This document shows positions 1 through 6,724 of a stretch of DNA of 10,772 nucleotides, piece after piece (the first letter of the stretch is position 1; every line of letters begins with the position of its first letter). Source of the DNA: Caldithrix sp. (lineage in GTDB: Bacteria > KSB1 > UBA2214 > DYKH01); contig DYKH01000093.1 in the NCBI GenBank assembly GCA_020722685.1, forward strand, positions 10,981 to 21,752, in the 5' to 3' direction. The position numbers and the translations under genes were made by a program. The notes beneath the pieces were generated by a model, which saw only the letters and a list, made by a program, of their open reading frames with translations, was not told where the DNA came from and made no database searches.

Positions 1-689
1 GCCTGCAGGATGCCCAACCAGGACTGAACGGTTTTATAATCTATGCCGGCTTCTAATCCAAGATTGGAGTAATTCACCTCTTGTCCGACTCGACCTGCGC
101 AAAGGGCGAGAAGCTTCTCGAAAGCCATCAAGTTTTCGATGTTCTTGATTTGCCGCACGTCGCGCTCAACGTAAGTGCGAACATAGGCCGGATACCAATC
201 TAACGGATCGATGCCCTGCGCCTGCACCGGCGGATACGCTCCCTTGAACAAGCACAAGTTAGCATCGTCAAGCGCTCCGGCTATTTGTTCCAGCTCCGAC
301 AGCGAAAAGGGCAGCAAGTCAATATAAGCGACCCGGCCGGCAAGTGTCTGAGTGATCTTTTCCAACAAGAGAAAATTGTTGGAGCCGGTCAGGATGAATT
401 TTCCGGGACGGACGTCTTCGTCCAGGTTCTGCTGCAGCCAGGAAAGCAGTTCGGGTACGCGCTGGACTTCGTCCAAAATCGCGCCGTCGGCGTTGGCCTT
501 AAGAAATCCCTTTGGGTCGGATTGGGCGAATTGACGGTTTTCCGGGTTTTCCAGGGAAACATAATTTTTATCCGGAAAGCAGGCCCGGGAAAGAGTGGTT
601 TTACCGCTTTGTCTTGGCCCAATTATCGCTACAGCTTTAAACTGTCCGGCCAACTGTTTGATCTTGTTTCCGGCGATTCTTTCAATCAT
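1..689 (-). CDS. AAA-family ATPase with DUF4143 domain, C-terminus beyond the window
   Basis: This minus-strand frame is open from an ATG at 687-689 to the window edge, giving 229 residues, so it is 5'-complete and 3'-truncated. Residues 24-32 carry a Walker A motif (GPRQSGKTT). Residues 70-75 form a Walker B strand (AILDEV), and residues 99-104 (ILTGSN) look like a sensor-1 strand. From about residue 175 (ERDV) the sequence matches the start of the DUF4143 winged-helix region, with the IENL and AFEKLLAL segments. These ATPases are usually about 380-420 aa, so roughly half is missing here. The family is common in genomic islands and is often recorded as predicted ATPase, but its biological role is poorly known. 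No strong Shine-Dalgarno is seen. Instead, an inverted repeat ends 6 bp before the ATG. It is separate from thiI (175-bp gap) and probably has its own promoter. Confidence 0.9.
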   Translation of the reverse strand, partial: MIERIAGNKIKQLAGQFKAVAIIGPRQSGKTTLSRACFPDKNYVSLENPENRQFAQSDPKGFLKANADGAILDEVQRVPELLSWLQQNLDEDVRPGKFILTGSNNFLLLEKITQTLAGRVAYIDLLPFSLSELEQIAGALDDANLCLFKGAYPPVQAQGIDPLDWYPAYVRTYVERDVRQIKNIENLMAFEKLLALCAGRVGQEVNYSNLGLEAGIDYKTVQSWLGILQ

Positions 690-694
690 GCTGC

Positions 695-721
695 CAAATT
701 AGTATTCTGATTCCTAATTTG
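695..721 (-). promoter_or_regulatory. Operator-like inverted repeat in front of the AAA ATPase gene
   Basis: The arms CAAATTAG (695-702) and CTAATTTG (714-721) are exact reverse complements separated by 11 bp. The near arm ends 5 bases before the ATG codon, where a ribosome binding site would normally lie. A protein bound here, or an RNA hairpin formed here, would block translation or transcription of the ATPase. Autoregulation is an inference; only the palindrome is seen. Confidence 0.45.
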
Positions 722-850
722 CAAGGTTTTTCTTCGATTGCATTATTGCTACAACCTACTAGAAAAAATGTCCGATGGAACGTAGGCTAATACCATGTGC
801 AATTGAGAGCTGTGAACTTCAGAGGAGATGGCAGGGATAGACTGAGCACC

Positions 851-866
851 AAGCTTCCGGAAGCTT
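851..866 (-). repeat. Perfect 16-bp palindrome at the end of thiI
   Basis: AAGCTTCCGGAAGCTT is its own reverse complement and overlaps the thiI stop codon (TAA, 865-867). As RNA it could form a 6-bp stem with a CCGG tetraloop, flanked by an outer GAGC/GCTC pairing. No T-run follows, so it would be a poor intrinsic terminator. It may serve as a 3'-end stabilising hairpin. Confidence 0.4.
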
Positions 867-2043
867 AGCTCTCCGGAAATTTTATCGTCTTCACTTCCGT
901 CTGCTCGATCGCTTCGCGGAGCAGGACGTTCATGTTGTCAATCTGGCTTTCTGCCAGCTCCACCTCGGAGAGTTTCGCCCGCGTTTCCGGGTGCTGCGGA
1001 ACCAGATAGCTGCAGCAGTCATCATAAGGCTCCGTGGAGGTTTCGAACGTGCCCAGCGCCCGCGCTTGTTCGATGATTTCCTCCTTGTCCATGCCAATGA
1101 GCGGTCGAAGGATGGGCACGGAAACAACGTTGGAAATGGCGGCAATGTTTTCCAATGTCTGCGAGGCAACCTGTCCGAGACTTTCCCCAGTCACCAGCGC
1201 CTTGGCTTTTTCCTTTCTGGCGACCCATTCCGCCAGACGGAACATCATGCGGCGATAGAGAATGACGCGCAGCTTGGGCGGAGCCTTGAGGATGATGGCT
1301 TCCTGCAATTTGGCCAAGGGGATCAAGTAAACTTTGCTGCGATACTGGTACTGCGTCAGCCGCCTTGCTAAGGCCAGAGCATTATAATAGGAAGATTTTT
1401 CCGTAAAGGGAAAGCTGTGAAAGTGCACAAAGATGATCGTGCAGCCGCGCGTCATCATGCGAAAGGCAGCTACAGGAGAATCGATACCCGAAGATAAAAG
1501 GCTGACCACCTTGCCGCTGCTGCCGACGGGCAAGCCGCGCGTGCCCTCGATGCGCTCAAAACTGAAAAAAACGCGATTGTTGAATACCTCGATGGAGCAG
1601 TTAAGATCGGGATTGTTCAAATCCACCGGCTTGTGCAGCCCTTCGTGGATGCGCTGGCCGACGATTTGGCTGATCTGCTGCGAGTTCCAGGGAAATTGCT
1701 TGTCGGCGCGGCGGGTGGTGATGCGAAAGGTGGAAAAAGAGACGCCGGAAAGCTTTTCGAAAACCTGCTCCTTGAGCATCTCGAGATCGGTGCTGCCGGT
1801 GTAAGCAATGCTGAAATGCGCAATGCCGATGACGTTTTTCATTCTTTCGATGATTTGGTCAAAGGGCGCTTCCTCGGGCAGCGGCAAAATGAGTCGGCCA
1901 AAGTCATTCTTCGCCTCCCCGACGGGCAAGTCGGACAGGGCGTCGCGGATGTTGCGGATCAGGGCTTTTTCATAAAAACCACGATTGCCTTTTTTCAAAG
2001 CAATCTCACTATAGTGAATGATGATGGCTCTGGGGATAGTCAT
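865..2043 (-). CDS. thiI: tRNA 4-thiouridine synthetase ThiI (no rhodanese domain)
   Basis: ThiI adenylates U8 of tRNA and receives sulfur from a cysteine desulfurase to make 4-thiouridine; in some bacteria it also serves thiazole synthesis. The 392-aa product starts with the typical ThiI opening (HYSEIALKKGNR, residues 10-21). A THUMP RNA-binding domain follows at about 59-165, and then the PP-loop at 184-189 (SSGIDS). The conserved TGESLGQVASQT block is at 285-296, and the DDCC motif with the catalytic-region cysteine is at 341-344. The protein ends soon after, so it lacks the C-terminal rhodanese domain of E. coli ThiI and resembles the short Bacillus type. The PP-loop has Ser in place of the first Gly of the usual SGGxDS. 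I chose the ATG at 2041-2043; an in-frame GTG at 2074-2076 would add 11 residues unlike the family start. It follows the exported methyltransferase by 7-40 bp, so co-transcription is likely. Confidence 0.95.
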   Translation of the reverse strand: MTIPRAIIIHYSEIALKKGNRGFYEKALIRNIRDALSDLPVGEAKNDFGRLILPLPEEAPFDQIIERMKNVIGIAHFSIAYTGSTDLEMLKEQVFEKLSGVSFSTFRITTRRADKQFPWNSQQISQIVGQRIHEGLHKPVDLNNPDLNCSIEVFNNRVFFSFERIEGTRGLPVGSSGKVVSLLSSGIDSPVAAFRMMTRGCTIIFVHFHSFPFTEKSSYYNALALARRLTQYQYRSKVYLIPLAKLQEAIILKAPPKLRVILYRRMMFRLAEWVARKEKAKALVTGESLGQVASQTLENIAAISNVVSVPILRPLIGMDKEEIIEQARALGTFETSTEPYDDCCSYLVPQHPETRAKLSEVELAESQIDNMNVLLREAIEQTEVKTIKFPES

Positions 2044-2083
2044 TGGACGGGCTGACCTTTTACCTGTACGAGACACAAGCCTT

Positions 2084-2719
2084 TCACTTTTTCCGATAAC
2101 AGATCGTCATGCCGGTCTCGCTCGCCCGAATGGTCTGGGTGATGAGCTGCGGATGGTTTTCCACGGCATCCAAGAAATCTCGCATGCTGCTGGCCATCGA
2201 GTAGCTGTTGTGCGCCACGATGATTCCGCCGGGCGTGAGCTTGGGAAATGTCAGGTCGAAATATCGTTTATAATCGGATTTGTTGGCATCGATGAAGACA
2301 AAGTCATAAGGTCCGGAAAGCTTGGTGATCTCCTTCAAGGCATCGCCTTCGACGAGGGTGATGACTTTATCCATACCCGCTTTCTTGAAATTCTCCCGCG
2401 CCATGGCCGCGCGTTGAGCGTTGATCTCCAACGTGGTAATTTTGCCGCCTGTTTCGGCGACCGCCAATCCCATCCAAATGGTAGATACGCCGTTGGAGGT
2501 GCCGATTTCGAGGACGCTCTTGGCGCCGCTGGCGGCGATGAGCAGGCGCAGCATCCGTCCGTCCTCGCGGGGAACGTTCCACATGCGGTCTTGGGTTTTG
2601 TGCAGTTCCTCTAAGAGCTTCATGACATCTGACTCTTCAATATCTTGGGAGTAAGTAAAACCGACGGAAAAAAAAACGAACATAAAAAGCAGTAGACTTG
2701 GAATTTTGTACCTTGTCAT
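2084..2719 (-). CDS. COMT-like O-methyltransferase with N-terminal signal peptide
   Basis: The 211-aa protein has a Rossmann class I methyltransferase core of the catechol/caffeoyl-CoA O-methyltransferase type. Motif I is at 69-77 (VLEIGTSNG), the ribose-binding acid is E98 (TLEIN), and the FIDANK motif is at 132-137 with D134 as the expected first metal ligand. The post-motif strand reads GGIIVAHNS, so His160 replaces the Asp that normally pairs with Asn (DN) as second metal ligand. The N-terminus (MTRYK, then a stretch of about 17 hydrophobic residues, then TYSQD) is a convincing Sec signal peptide with possible cleavage near residue 24. An exported SAM-dependent enzyme is unexpected, because SAM is cytoplasmic. 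I prefer the ATG at 2717-2719, with GGAAG 11 nt upstream, over a GTG four codons earlier (2729-2731). thiI lies directly downstream. The substrate is unknown. Confidence 0.85.
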   Translation of the reverse strand: MTRYKIPSLLLFMFVFFSVGFTYSQDIEESDVMKLLEELHKTQDRMWNVPREDGRMLRLLIAASGAKSVLEIGTSNGVSTIWMGLAVAETGGKITTLEINAQRAAMARENFKKAGMDKVITLVEGDALKEITKLSGPYDFVFIDANKSDYKRYFDLTFPKLTPGGIIVAHNSYSMASSMRDFLDAVENHPQLITQTIRASETGMTICYRKK

Positions 2720-2763
2720 CAGAAAACTCACTTCCAGTAACTAATCACGGGGTATCTAAAAAT

Positions 2764-2888
2764 GACAGGATAGCCGGATTGTGAGGATCGACAGGATAAA
2801 AATCGTGAGCTAAGGGCTACCAGTAAGAGGATATGGTTCATCTTATAATCACAATCCTGTCAATCCGTGTTATCCTGGTCATCCTGTC
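2764..2888. repeat. Inverted pair of ATCCTGTCA nonamer-repeat blocks
   Basis: Block B (2854-2888, plus strand) reads as four units with an exact 9-bp period, each starting ATCC: ATCCTGTCA, ATCCGTGTT, ATCCTGGTC, ATCCTGTC. Block A (2764-2797), read on the minus strand, has the same design: ATCCTGTCG, ATCCTCACA, ATCCGGCT, ATCCTGTC. The two blocks face each other across 56 bp, so the RNA could fold into a long imperfect hairpin. They lie between the oxidoreductase stop and the exported methyltransferase. Similar ATCCTGTC-type intergenic repeats occur in several environmental bacteria (from memory, not checked here). Confidence 0.65.
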
Positions 2889-2904
2889 AATAGAACTTCC
2901 TAAA

Positions 2905-2953
2905 CAACAGCGGCCCCCGCGATCGATTACCACTTCCAATAATTCCGCTGTTG
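2905..2953 (-). terminator. Terminator-like inverted repeat after the oxidoreductase
   Basis: The exact 9-bp arms CAACAGCGG (2905-2913) and CCGCTGTTG (2945-2953) are separated by 31 nt. The hairpin begins directly after the stop codon of the upstream gene (TAG, 2955-2957). On the minus strand only TTT follows the stem. It could terminate weakly or protect the 3' end; the long loop and short T-run keep confidence moderate. Confidence 0.45.
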
Positions 2954-2954
2954 A

Positions 2955-4940
2955 CTATTCTATTCCTTTCGCCACCAACTGCGCAATATCAAAAGCCTGC
3001 ATTTGCCCGTCCAAGCCCTTTTCCTTAATGCCGTCATCCATCATCGTCAGGCAGAACGGACAGGCCACGCCGATCGTTTGTGCGCCCGTTTGCTTCGCCT
3101 CTTCCACCCGCAGATGATTAATGCGCGTGCCGATGTTCTCGTCCATGAACATTCTCGCCCCGCCGGCGCCGCAGCAAAAGCTTTTGTTTCTGTTTTGCGG
3201 CATTTCCAACAGTGCGTCTTGACTGAGAGCCTGCAAAACCCTGCGCGGCGAATCGTACAGGTGATTGTACCTACCCAGATAACAGGAATCATGATAGGTA
3301 AATTTCTTCTGATCGCTGGCCGCTATCTTTAGCTTGCCTTGCTGCAACAGCTCAGCGATCAACTCCGAATGGTGAACGACCTCGAACTGTCCACCAAATT
3401 GCGGATATTCGTTTTTGAGCATGTGATATCCATGCGGACAAGAGGTCACAATCTTTCTAAACTTGTATTTCTTGAGTGTCTGAATGTTCTCTTCCACCAT
3501 CATCTGGAAAACGTATTCGTTGCCGGCGCGACGGGCCGGATCGCCGCAGCACTTTTCTTCCAATCCCAAGATGGCGTAGCGGACGCCGGCATGGTTGAGA
3601 ATCTTCGCCAGCGATTGGGAGACTTTTTTCGCCCGGTCATCAAAGGAACCGGCGCAGCCGACGTACCAAAGATAATCCACCTCGGGATTCTCCGCCATCA
3701 GCGGCACATTCAATCCCTGCGCCCAATCGGCGCGGCCATCATGACCCATGTTCCAAGGATTGGAGTTGGTTTCCAGACCGCGGAAAGCCGAATTCAGTTC
3801 CTGCGGGAAACGGCTCTCCATCATGGTTTGAGCACGCCGCAGTTCAAGAATCGCCGGAATGTGCTCGTTGAGCACGGGACAGGCTTCCATACAGGCGCCG
3901 CAGGTGGTGCAGGCCCAAATTTCGTCCGGAGTCTGCCACTTATCCATGACCGGCTCGGAAGGCTCATTGCCGGCCAGCAAATTGGCTCGCTCATTGAGCA
4001 AATGCTTGCGCAGGCTCATCATCACCACTTTGGGTGAAAGCGGCTTGTCGCTGCGAAAGGCCGGACATTCGTCTTGACAGCGGCCGCAGTCCACGCAGGA
4101 AAAGGCATCCATCAAAGTCTTCCACTGAAACTGAGTGATCTTGGTGACGCCAAATTCTTCCGCAGCCTCGAAGTCGATCTTTGCCAGCGTGCCGATGGGC
4201 TTGCGGCTGCGGAAGAAAATGTTGATGGGTCCGGCGATGAGATGCAGATGTTTGGAGTGCGGGATGAAAACCAAAAAAGCCAGCACCATGAGAATGTGCG
4301 ACCACCAGAAAACTTGATTCCAGATGCCGAGGATGGGAAGTGCCAGTCCGGCCAAAAGCCGCCCGCTTGCCTGTGAAAAGGGCATCCATTTGGCAAAAGG
4401 TACTCCTTTCAAGACAATCTCCGCCCCTTGGTTCAGCAGGTAGGTGAGCATCAAGCCGAAGATCAAGGATAACACTACCGCGCTTTGCGGGGATTTGGAA
4501 ATGGGCATGGGCTTGGTGATAGCAATGGGGCGAACCAGAAACCGGCGGATGGCCAGAAAGATAGTGCCTGTTATAGTCAGAACAGCAATGACGTCTACGC
4601 CGAGGAACCACACATCATTGAAAGAACCATGGCCCCAGAGGGAGAACTCAGGGACGAATGCTCCTGCCACGTGATTGATCGTCGCGACAGTGAAAAGTAC
4701 GAATCCGTAAAAGACGAAGGCGTGCATCATCCCAACGACGGGACGACCCTTAATGGAGCACAACTGACTGCCGACTTTGACAATAAGATGGCCCAGTCGC
4801 TCCGCCGGACGATCCCAGCGCTTTTCGTCCTTCTTCCCCAACCGAATAAGGCGCGTGCGTGCCCAGATTTCGTTGACAAAGAATCCCACCGATGCAAGAA
4901 TGGCCACGATCAAAATAAGTTGGCCAATGGGGTGAAGCAT
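2955..4940 (-). CDS. Membrane Fe-S oxidoreductase, ETF:menaquinone oxidoreductase (EMO/EtfD) type
   Basis: The 661-aa product has a NarI-like membrane part followed by a GlpC/HdrD-like cytoplasmic part. Membrane helices are visible near 5-25, 70-95, 111-132, 152-170 and 210-228. Histidines at 73, 90, 215, 228 and 231 are candidate b-heme ligands. Two ferredoxin-type cluster motifs follow: C282/C285/C288/C292 (CVDCGRCQDECP) and C344/C347/C350/C354 (CTTCGACMEACP). Two CCG (DUF224) domains follow, centred on C464-C465 and C589-C590. The second ends in CPFC (627-630); the first ends in CPHG (501-504) and lacks the last cysteine. Relatives in syntrophs (EMO) and mycobacteria (EtfD, Rv0338c) pass electrons from ETF to menaquinone during beta-oxidation, and etfBA lies 2.3 kb away. 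I chose the ATG at 4938-4940 because GGAGG precedes it. An upstream in-frame ATG (5046-5048) would give 697 aa but has no ribosome site. Confidence 0.9.
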   Translation of the reverse strand: MLHPIGQLILIVAILASVGFFVNEIWARTRLIRLGKKDEKRWDRPAERLGHLIVKVGSQLCSIKGRPVVGMMHAFVFYGFVLFTVATINHVAGAFVPEFSLWGHGSFNDVWFLGVDVIAVLTITGTIFLAIRRFLVRPIAITKPMPISKSPQSAVVLSLIFGLMLTYLLNQGAEIVLKGVPFAKWMPFSQASGRLLAGLALPILGIWNQVFWWSHILMVLAFLVFIPHSKHLHLIAGPINIFFRSRKPIGTLAKIDFEAAEEFGVTKITQFQWKTLMDAFSCVDCGRCQDECPAFRSDKPLSPKVVMMSLRKHLLNERANLLAGNEPSEPVMDKWQTPDEIWACTTCGACMEACPVLNEHIPAILELRRAQTMMESRFPQELNSAFRGLETNSNPWNMGHDGRADWAQGLNVPLMAENPEVDYLWYVGCAGSFDDRAKKVSQSLAKILNHAGVRYAILGLEEKCCGDPARRAGNEYVFQMMVEENIQTLKKYKFRKIVTSCPHGYHMLKNEYPQFGGQFEVVHHSELIAELLQQGKLKIAASDQKKFTYHDSCYLGRYNHLYDSPRRVLQALSQDALLEMPQNRNKSFCCGAGGARMFMDENIGTRINHLRVEEAKQTGAQTIGVACPFCLTMMDDGIKEKGLDGQMQAFDIAQLVAKGIE

Positions 4941-5253
4941 GGTTCCTCCAAAAGAAGTTATTACTCCCAATTTCCCCCAGACGATTCCTAGACCGCGTAA
5001 CAATCCTAGCAATGCCAAAACAGGCAAGACAATTACGGGCAAAACCATTAACAAATTTTTGCTGGACTTGGTCTTGCTCGCTTATCAGAACTTGACGATT
5101 CTTCGCCCATGGTGATATTCGAGCCAGATGGTTTTGCCTTTAATAGTTTTGCCTTCAAACTTGGCTGTGAATAAAAGCGACTATTTATTTTGATGCAAAC
5201 GTGATTGTGAGGCGCATTTGTGGGGAGCAGAATAAAATGCCCGATCGGTCACC
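4941..5253. other. Gap upstream of the oxidoreductase, with a possible coding remnant
   Basis: This stretch is the leader of the oxidoreductase gene plus the gap to the next methyltransferase. At 5089-5163 a minus-strand frame without any start codon reads as the tail of a small protein (FEGKTIKGKTI, then WLEYHHGRRIVKF and a stop). It includes a 10-bp direct repeat, AAGGCAAAAC, at 15-bp spacing. I recognise no family; it may be a decayed gene end. No convincing promoter was seen. Confidence 0.3.
4945..4949 (-). promoter_or_regulatory. Shine-Dalgarno GGAGG deciding the oxidoreductase start
   Basis: Read on the minus strand, GGAGG sits 4 nt before the ATG at 4938-4940. The open frame continues upstream past ATG (5046-5048) and TTG (5052-5054), but neither has a comparable site. 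The protein then begins with a hydrophobic helix followed by a basic segment (RLIRLGKK), as expected for this family. Confidence 0.6.
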
Positions 5254-5874
5254 TCATCGTTTCGTGCCGGTGGCAAGAAAAACAGAAAAAGTCTTGATGC
5301 CGTTCACTGTCTCTTTGGTCACGAGCGTGCAGGTTATCACGCTGACGTTTTGAAATCCGGCCGCCGTCAACTGCTTTTTGATTGCCTTTCGGTCAAAGCC
5401 ATAATGCCCTTGAAAGCCCGGCTCATGAAAAGTCCCATCTTCTTGATCCAAATCGGCTATGCCCAAACGTCCGCCAGTGACTAAAAGGTCACAAAAGCGT
5501 TGCAGCATCTTTTGCGTATCGGCGATATGATGGAGGACCATGGACGTGTAAAGCAAATCATAGCGATCCGCCGGCAAGGGATCGATCTCCAGATCCAGCA
5601 TGATCGTCGTCATATTGGTGATGCCGCTGGCGGCGATCTTACCGTTGAGAACCGCCAGCATTCCCTCCGAGCTATCCGCGAGAGTGATATGGCCGAGGTA
5701 AGGCTGAAGCGCAAAGCTGACCAGCCCCGTGCCGCAGCCATACTCGAATGCTGTCATCTTGTTATGCAGCCTGATCTGTTTGCGAATGGCGTCGGCTACC
5801 GCTTGCGCCAAGGCGATTCGGCGGGGCAGCAGGTCCCAGTGCTTGGCTTTAGTATCGAATTCGGCATTCGGCAT
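5254..5874 (-). CDS. Class I SAM-dependent methyltransferase (Methyltransf_11/25 type)
   Basis: The 206-aa soluble protein has the small-molecule methyltransferase fold. SAM-binding motif I is at 43-51 (FEYGCGTGL), and the ribose-binding region is LADSSEGML at 65-73. The LLYTSMVLHHI segment at 107-117 matches motif post-II, and GGRLGIADLDQEDG at 134-147 is the typical strand 5 region. The C-terminus has the usual GFDRKAI...AAGF helix-strand pattern. There is no signal peptide or membrane segment. The substrate cannot be told from sequence; similar proteins are usually annotated only as class I methyltransferases. The ATG at 5872-5874 is the only sensible start. AAGGAG lies about 12 nt upstream, a long spacing. 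The gene stands alone, 313 bp before the oxidoreductase start and far from the DUF2442 gene. Confidence 0.88.
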   Translation of the reverse strand: MPNAEFDTKAKHWDLLPRRIALAQAVADAIRKQIRLHNKMTAFEYGCGTGLVSFALQPYLGHITLADSSEGMLAVLNGKIAASGITNMTTIMLDLEIDPLPADRYDLLYTSMVLHHIADTQKMLQRFCDLLVTGGRLGIADLDQEDGTFHEPGFQGHYGFDRKAIKKQLTAAGFQNVSVITCTLVTKETVNGIKTFSVFLATGTKR

Positions 5875-6233
5875 CAGAAATTTAGTGACTCCTTATGTTC
5901 TTCTTTCGTGTACTTGAAAGAATATGAACAGGTGCTGGAGGTAATTAAGCATTTTTCTTCTCCAAAAGACTTGGATCAGCCGCCAAAGCTGAATCTGCAA
6001 GAGAACAAGGCATCTCCACACGCTTGGGGACGGTCGGCTATTGGAACCATCGCGCCTTGGCCTCTAGGAATTCATCTTTCAAGTCATGTGATATTCTCAT
6101 AGCGTTCACAAAAAGTTCCTTATCGTCTTAGTGTGCCGGGCTTGCCGACTTGAGCTTGTACAACTACACCCATGACAATGTTCTTGCTGACGTATCGGTC
6201 ACAGGCAACCTGAGGATAGGCAGAAGATCGCCT
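5875..6233. other. Intergenic stretch with no supported gene
   Basis: About 360 bp contain no convincing gene. A plus-strand frame open to 6102 is a read-through of the antisense of the methyltransferase and has no start of its own here. A minus-strand frame ending near 6129 (with KNIVMGVVVQAQVGKP) has no recognisable homology and no ribosome site. Both may be decayed sequence. Confidence 0.5.
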
Positions 6234-6358
6234 GCTAACGCCGCTCGTCGGCGGCTCGCCGAGCGAGGAAAAAGTTTGCCCCAAGACGGGAATTTCAAAG
6301 CTTCGCCATCGTGAAATTCCTGCTCGGCTGGCCGAGTCTGCAGTAGGCGCTTGTTAGC
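6234..6358 (-). other. attC-like integron cassette recombination site (putative)
   Basis: A 125-bp imperfect palindrome is bounded by GCTAAC (6234-6239) and GTTAGC (6353-6358). On the minus strand it opens with CTAACAAGCGCC and closes with GGCGTTAG, closely like the ends of Vibrio cholerae repeats (TAACAAACGCC ... GGCGTTAG) and of similar length. Internally, GCCGAGC (6258-6264) pairs with GCTCGGC (6322-6328), with an unpaired G next to AGGAA/TTCCT, resembling an extrahelical base. The apex GGAATTTCA (6289-6297) pairs with TGAAATTCC (6312-6320). It starts 37 bp after the DUF2442 stop and is oriented as a cassette's own attC would be. The core boxes are not perfect RYYYAAC/GTTRRRY matches, and no integrase is in the window, so a MITE-like palindrome is the alternative. 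Confidence 0.5.
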
Positions 6359-6395
6359 GGATGTGTTTGACTTTTACCACAAATTTCTGTCTGTA

Positions 6396-6710
6396 TTAAA
6401 CTACGACTTTGTGTTTTTCCTCTTGGTGTTCTGGTTCTTGCTCCTTTTCCATCCATGCCGGTTTTAAGCCGTGATAAAGAACGTCTGGATCGATGTCTGC
6501 GCCGTTATCCCAAACAATCGTACCCATGCGCTGATCAACTTTGACAGAACGAAACATGATGGGATTATTGCGTATCGGCTCGAAAATTGGGCCGTGCAAG
6601 TAAGGCTCAAGATCGATATCGCGCTGAGTACCATCAGTAAATTCCAAACGTACCCAAAAATCTTTCAGCACCTCAACGGATTTGATACGGATGAGTCGTT
6701 CTAATTTCAT
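6396..6710 (-). CDS. DUF2442 domain protein
   Basis: The 104-aa protein matches the DUF2442 pattern along most of its length. A short beta strand pair with LEFTDGTQRDIDLEPYL is at about 22-38, GPIFEPIR at 40-47, and the signature GTIVWDNGADIDPDVLYHGL at about 63-82. The tail from residue 87 is charged (EKEQEPEHQEEKHK) and probably disordered. Function is not established. The family frequently pairs with DUF4160, as here, and the pair is suspected to be toxin-antitoxin-like, but that is inference. A clear GGAG lies 6 nt before the ATG (6708-6710), and the DUF4160 stop is only 14 nt upstream, so the two genes are one translationally close unit. The attC-like palindrome follows 37 bp after the stop. 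Confidence 0.88.
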   Translation of the reverse strand: MKLERLIRIKSVEVLKDFWVRLEFTDGTQRDIDLEPYLHGPIFEPIRNNPIMFRSVKVDQRMGTIVWDNGADIDPDVLYHGLKPAWMEKEQEPEHQEEKHKVVV

Positions 6711-6724
6711 CGTGTTCTCCTTAT

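Noticed and set aside
2018..2614. Plus-strand 198-codon frame opposite the exported methyltransferase
   Set aside because: It is antisense to a gene with full methyltransferase motifs and shows no family pattern of its own.
3339..4037. Plus-strand 232-codon frame opposite the oxidoreductase
   Set aside because: It is the mirror of a cysteine-motif-rich coding region, with no independent signals.
5500..6102. Plus-strand 200-codon frame over the methyltransferase and beyond
   Set aside because: It is mostly the antisense of a clear methyltransferase gene. The non-overlapping tail has no ribosome site and no recognisable domain.
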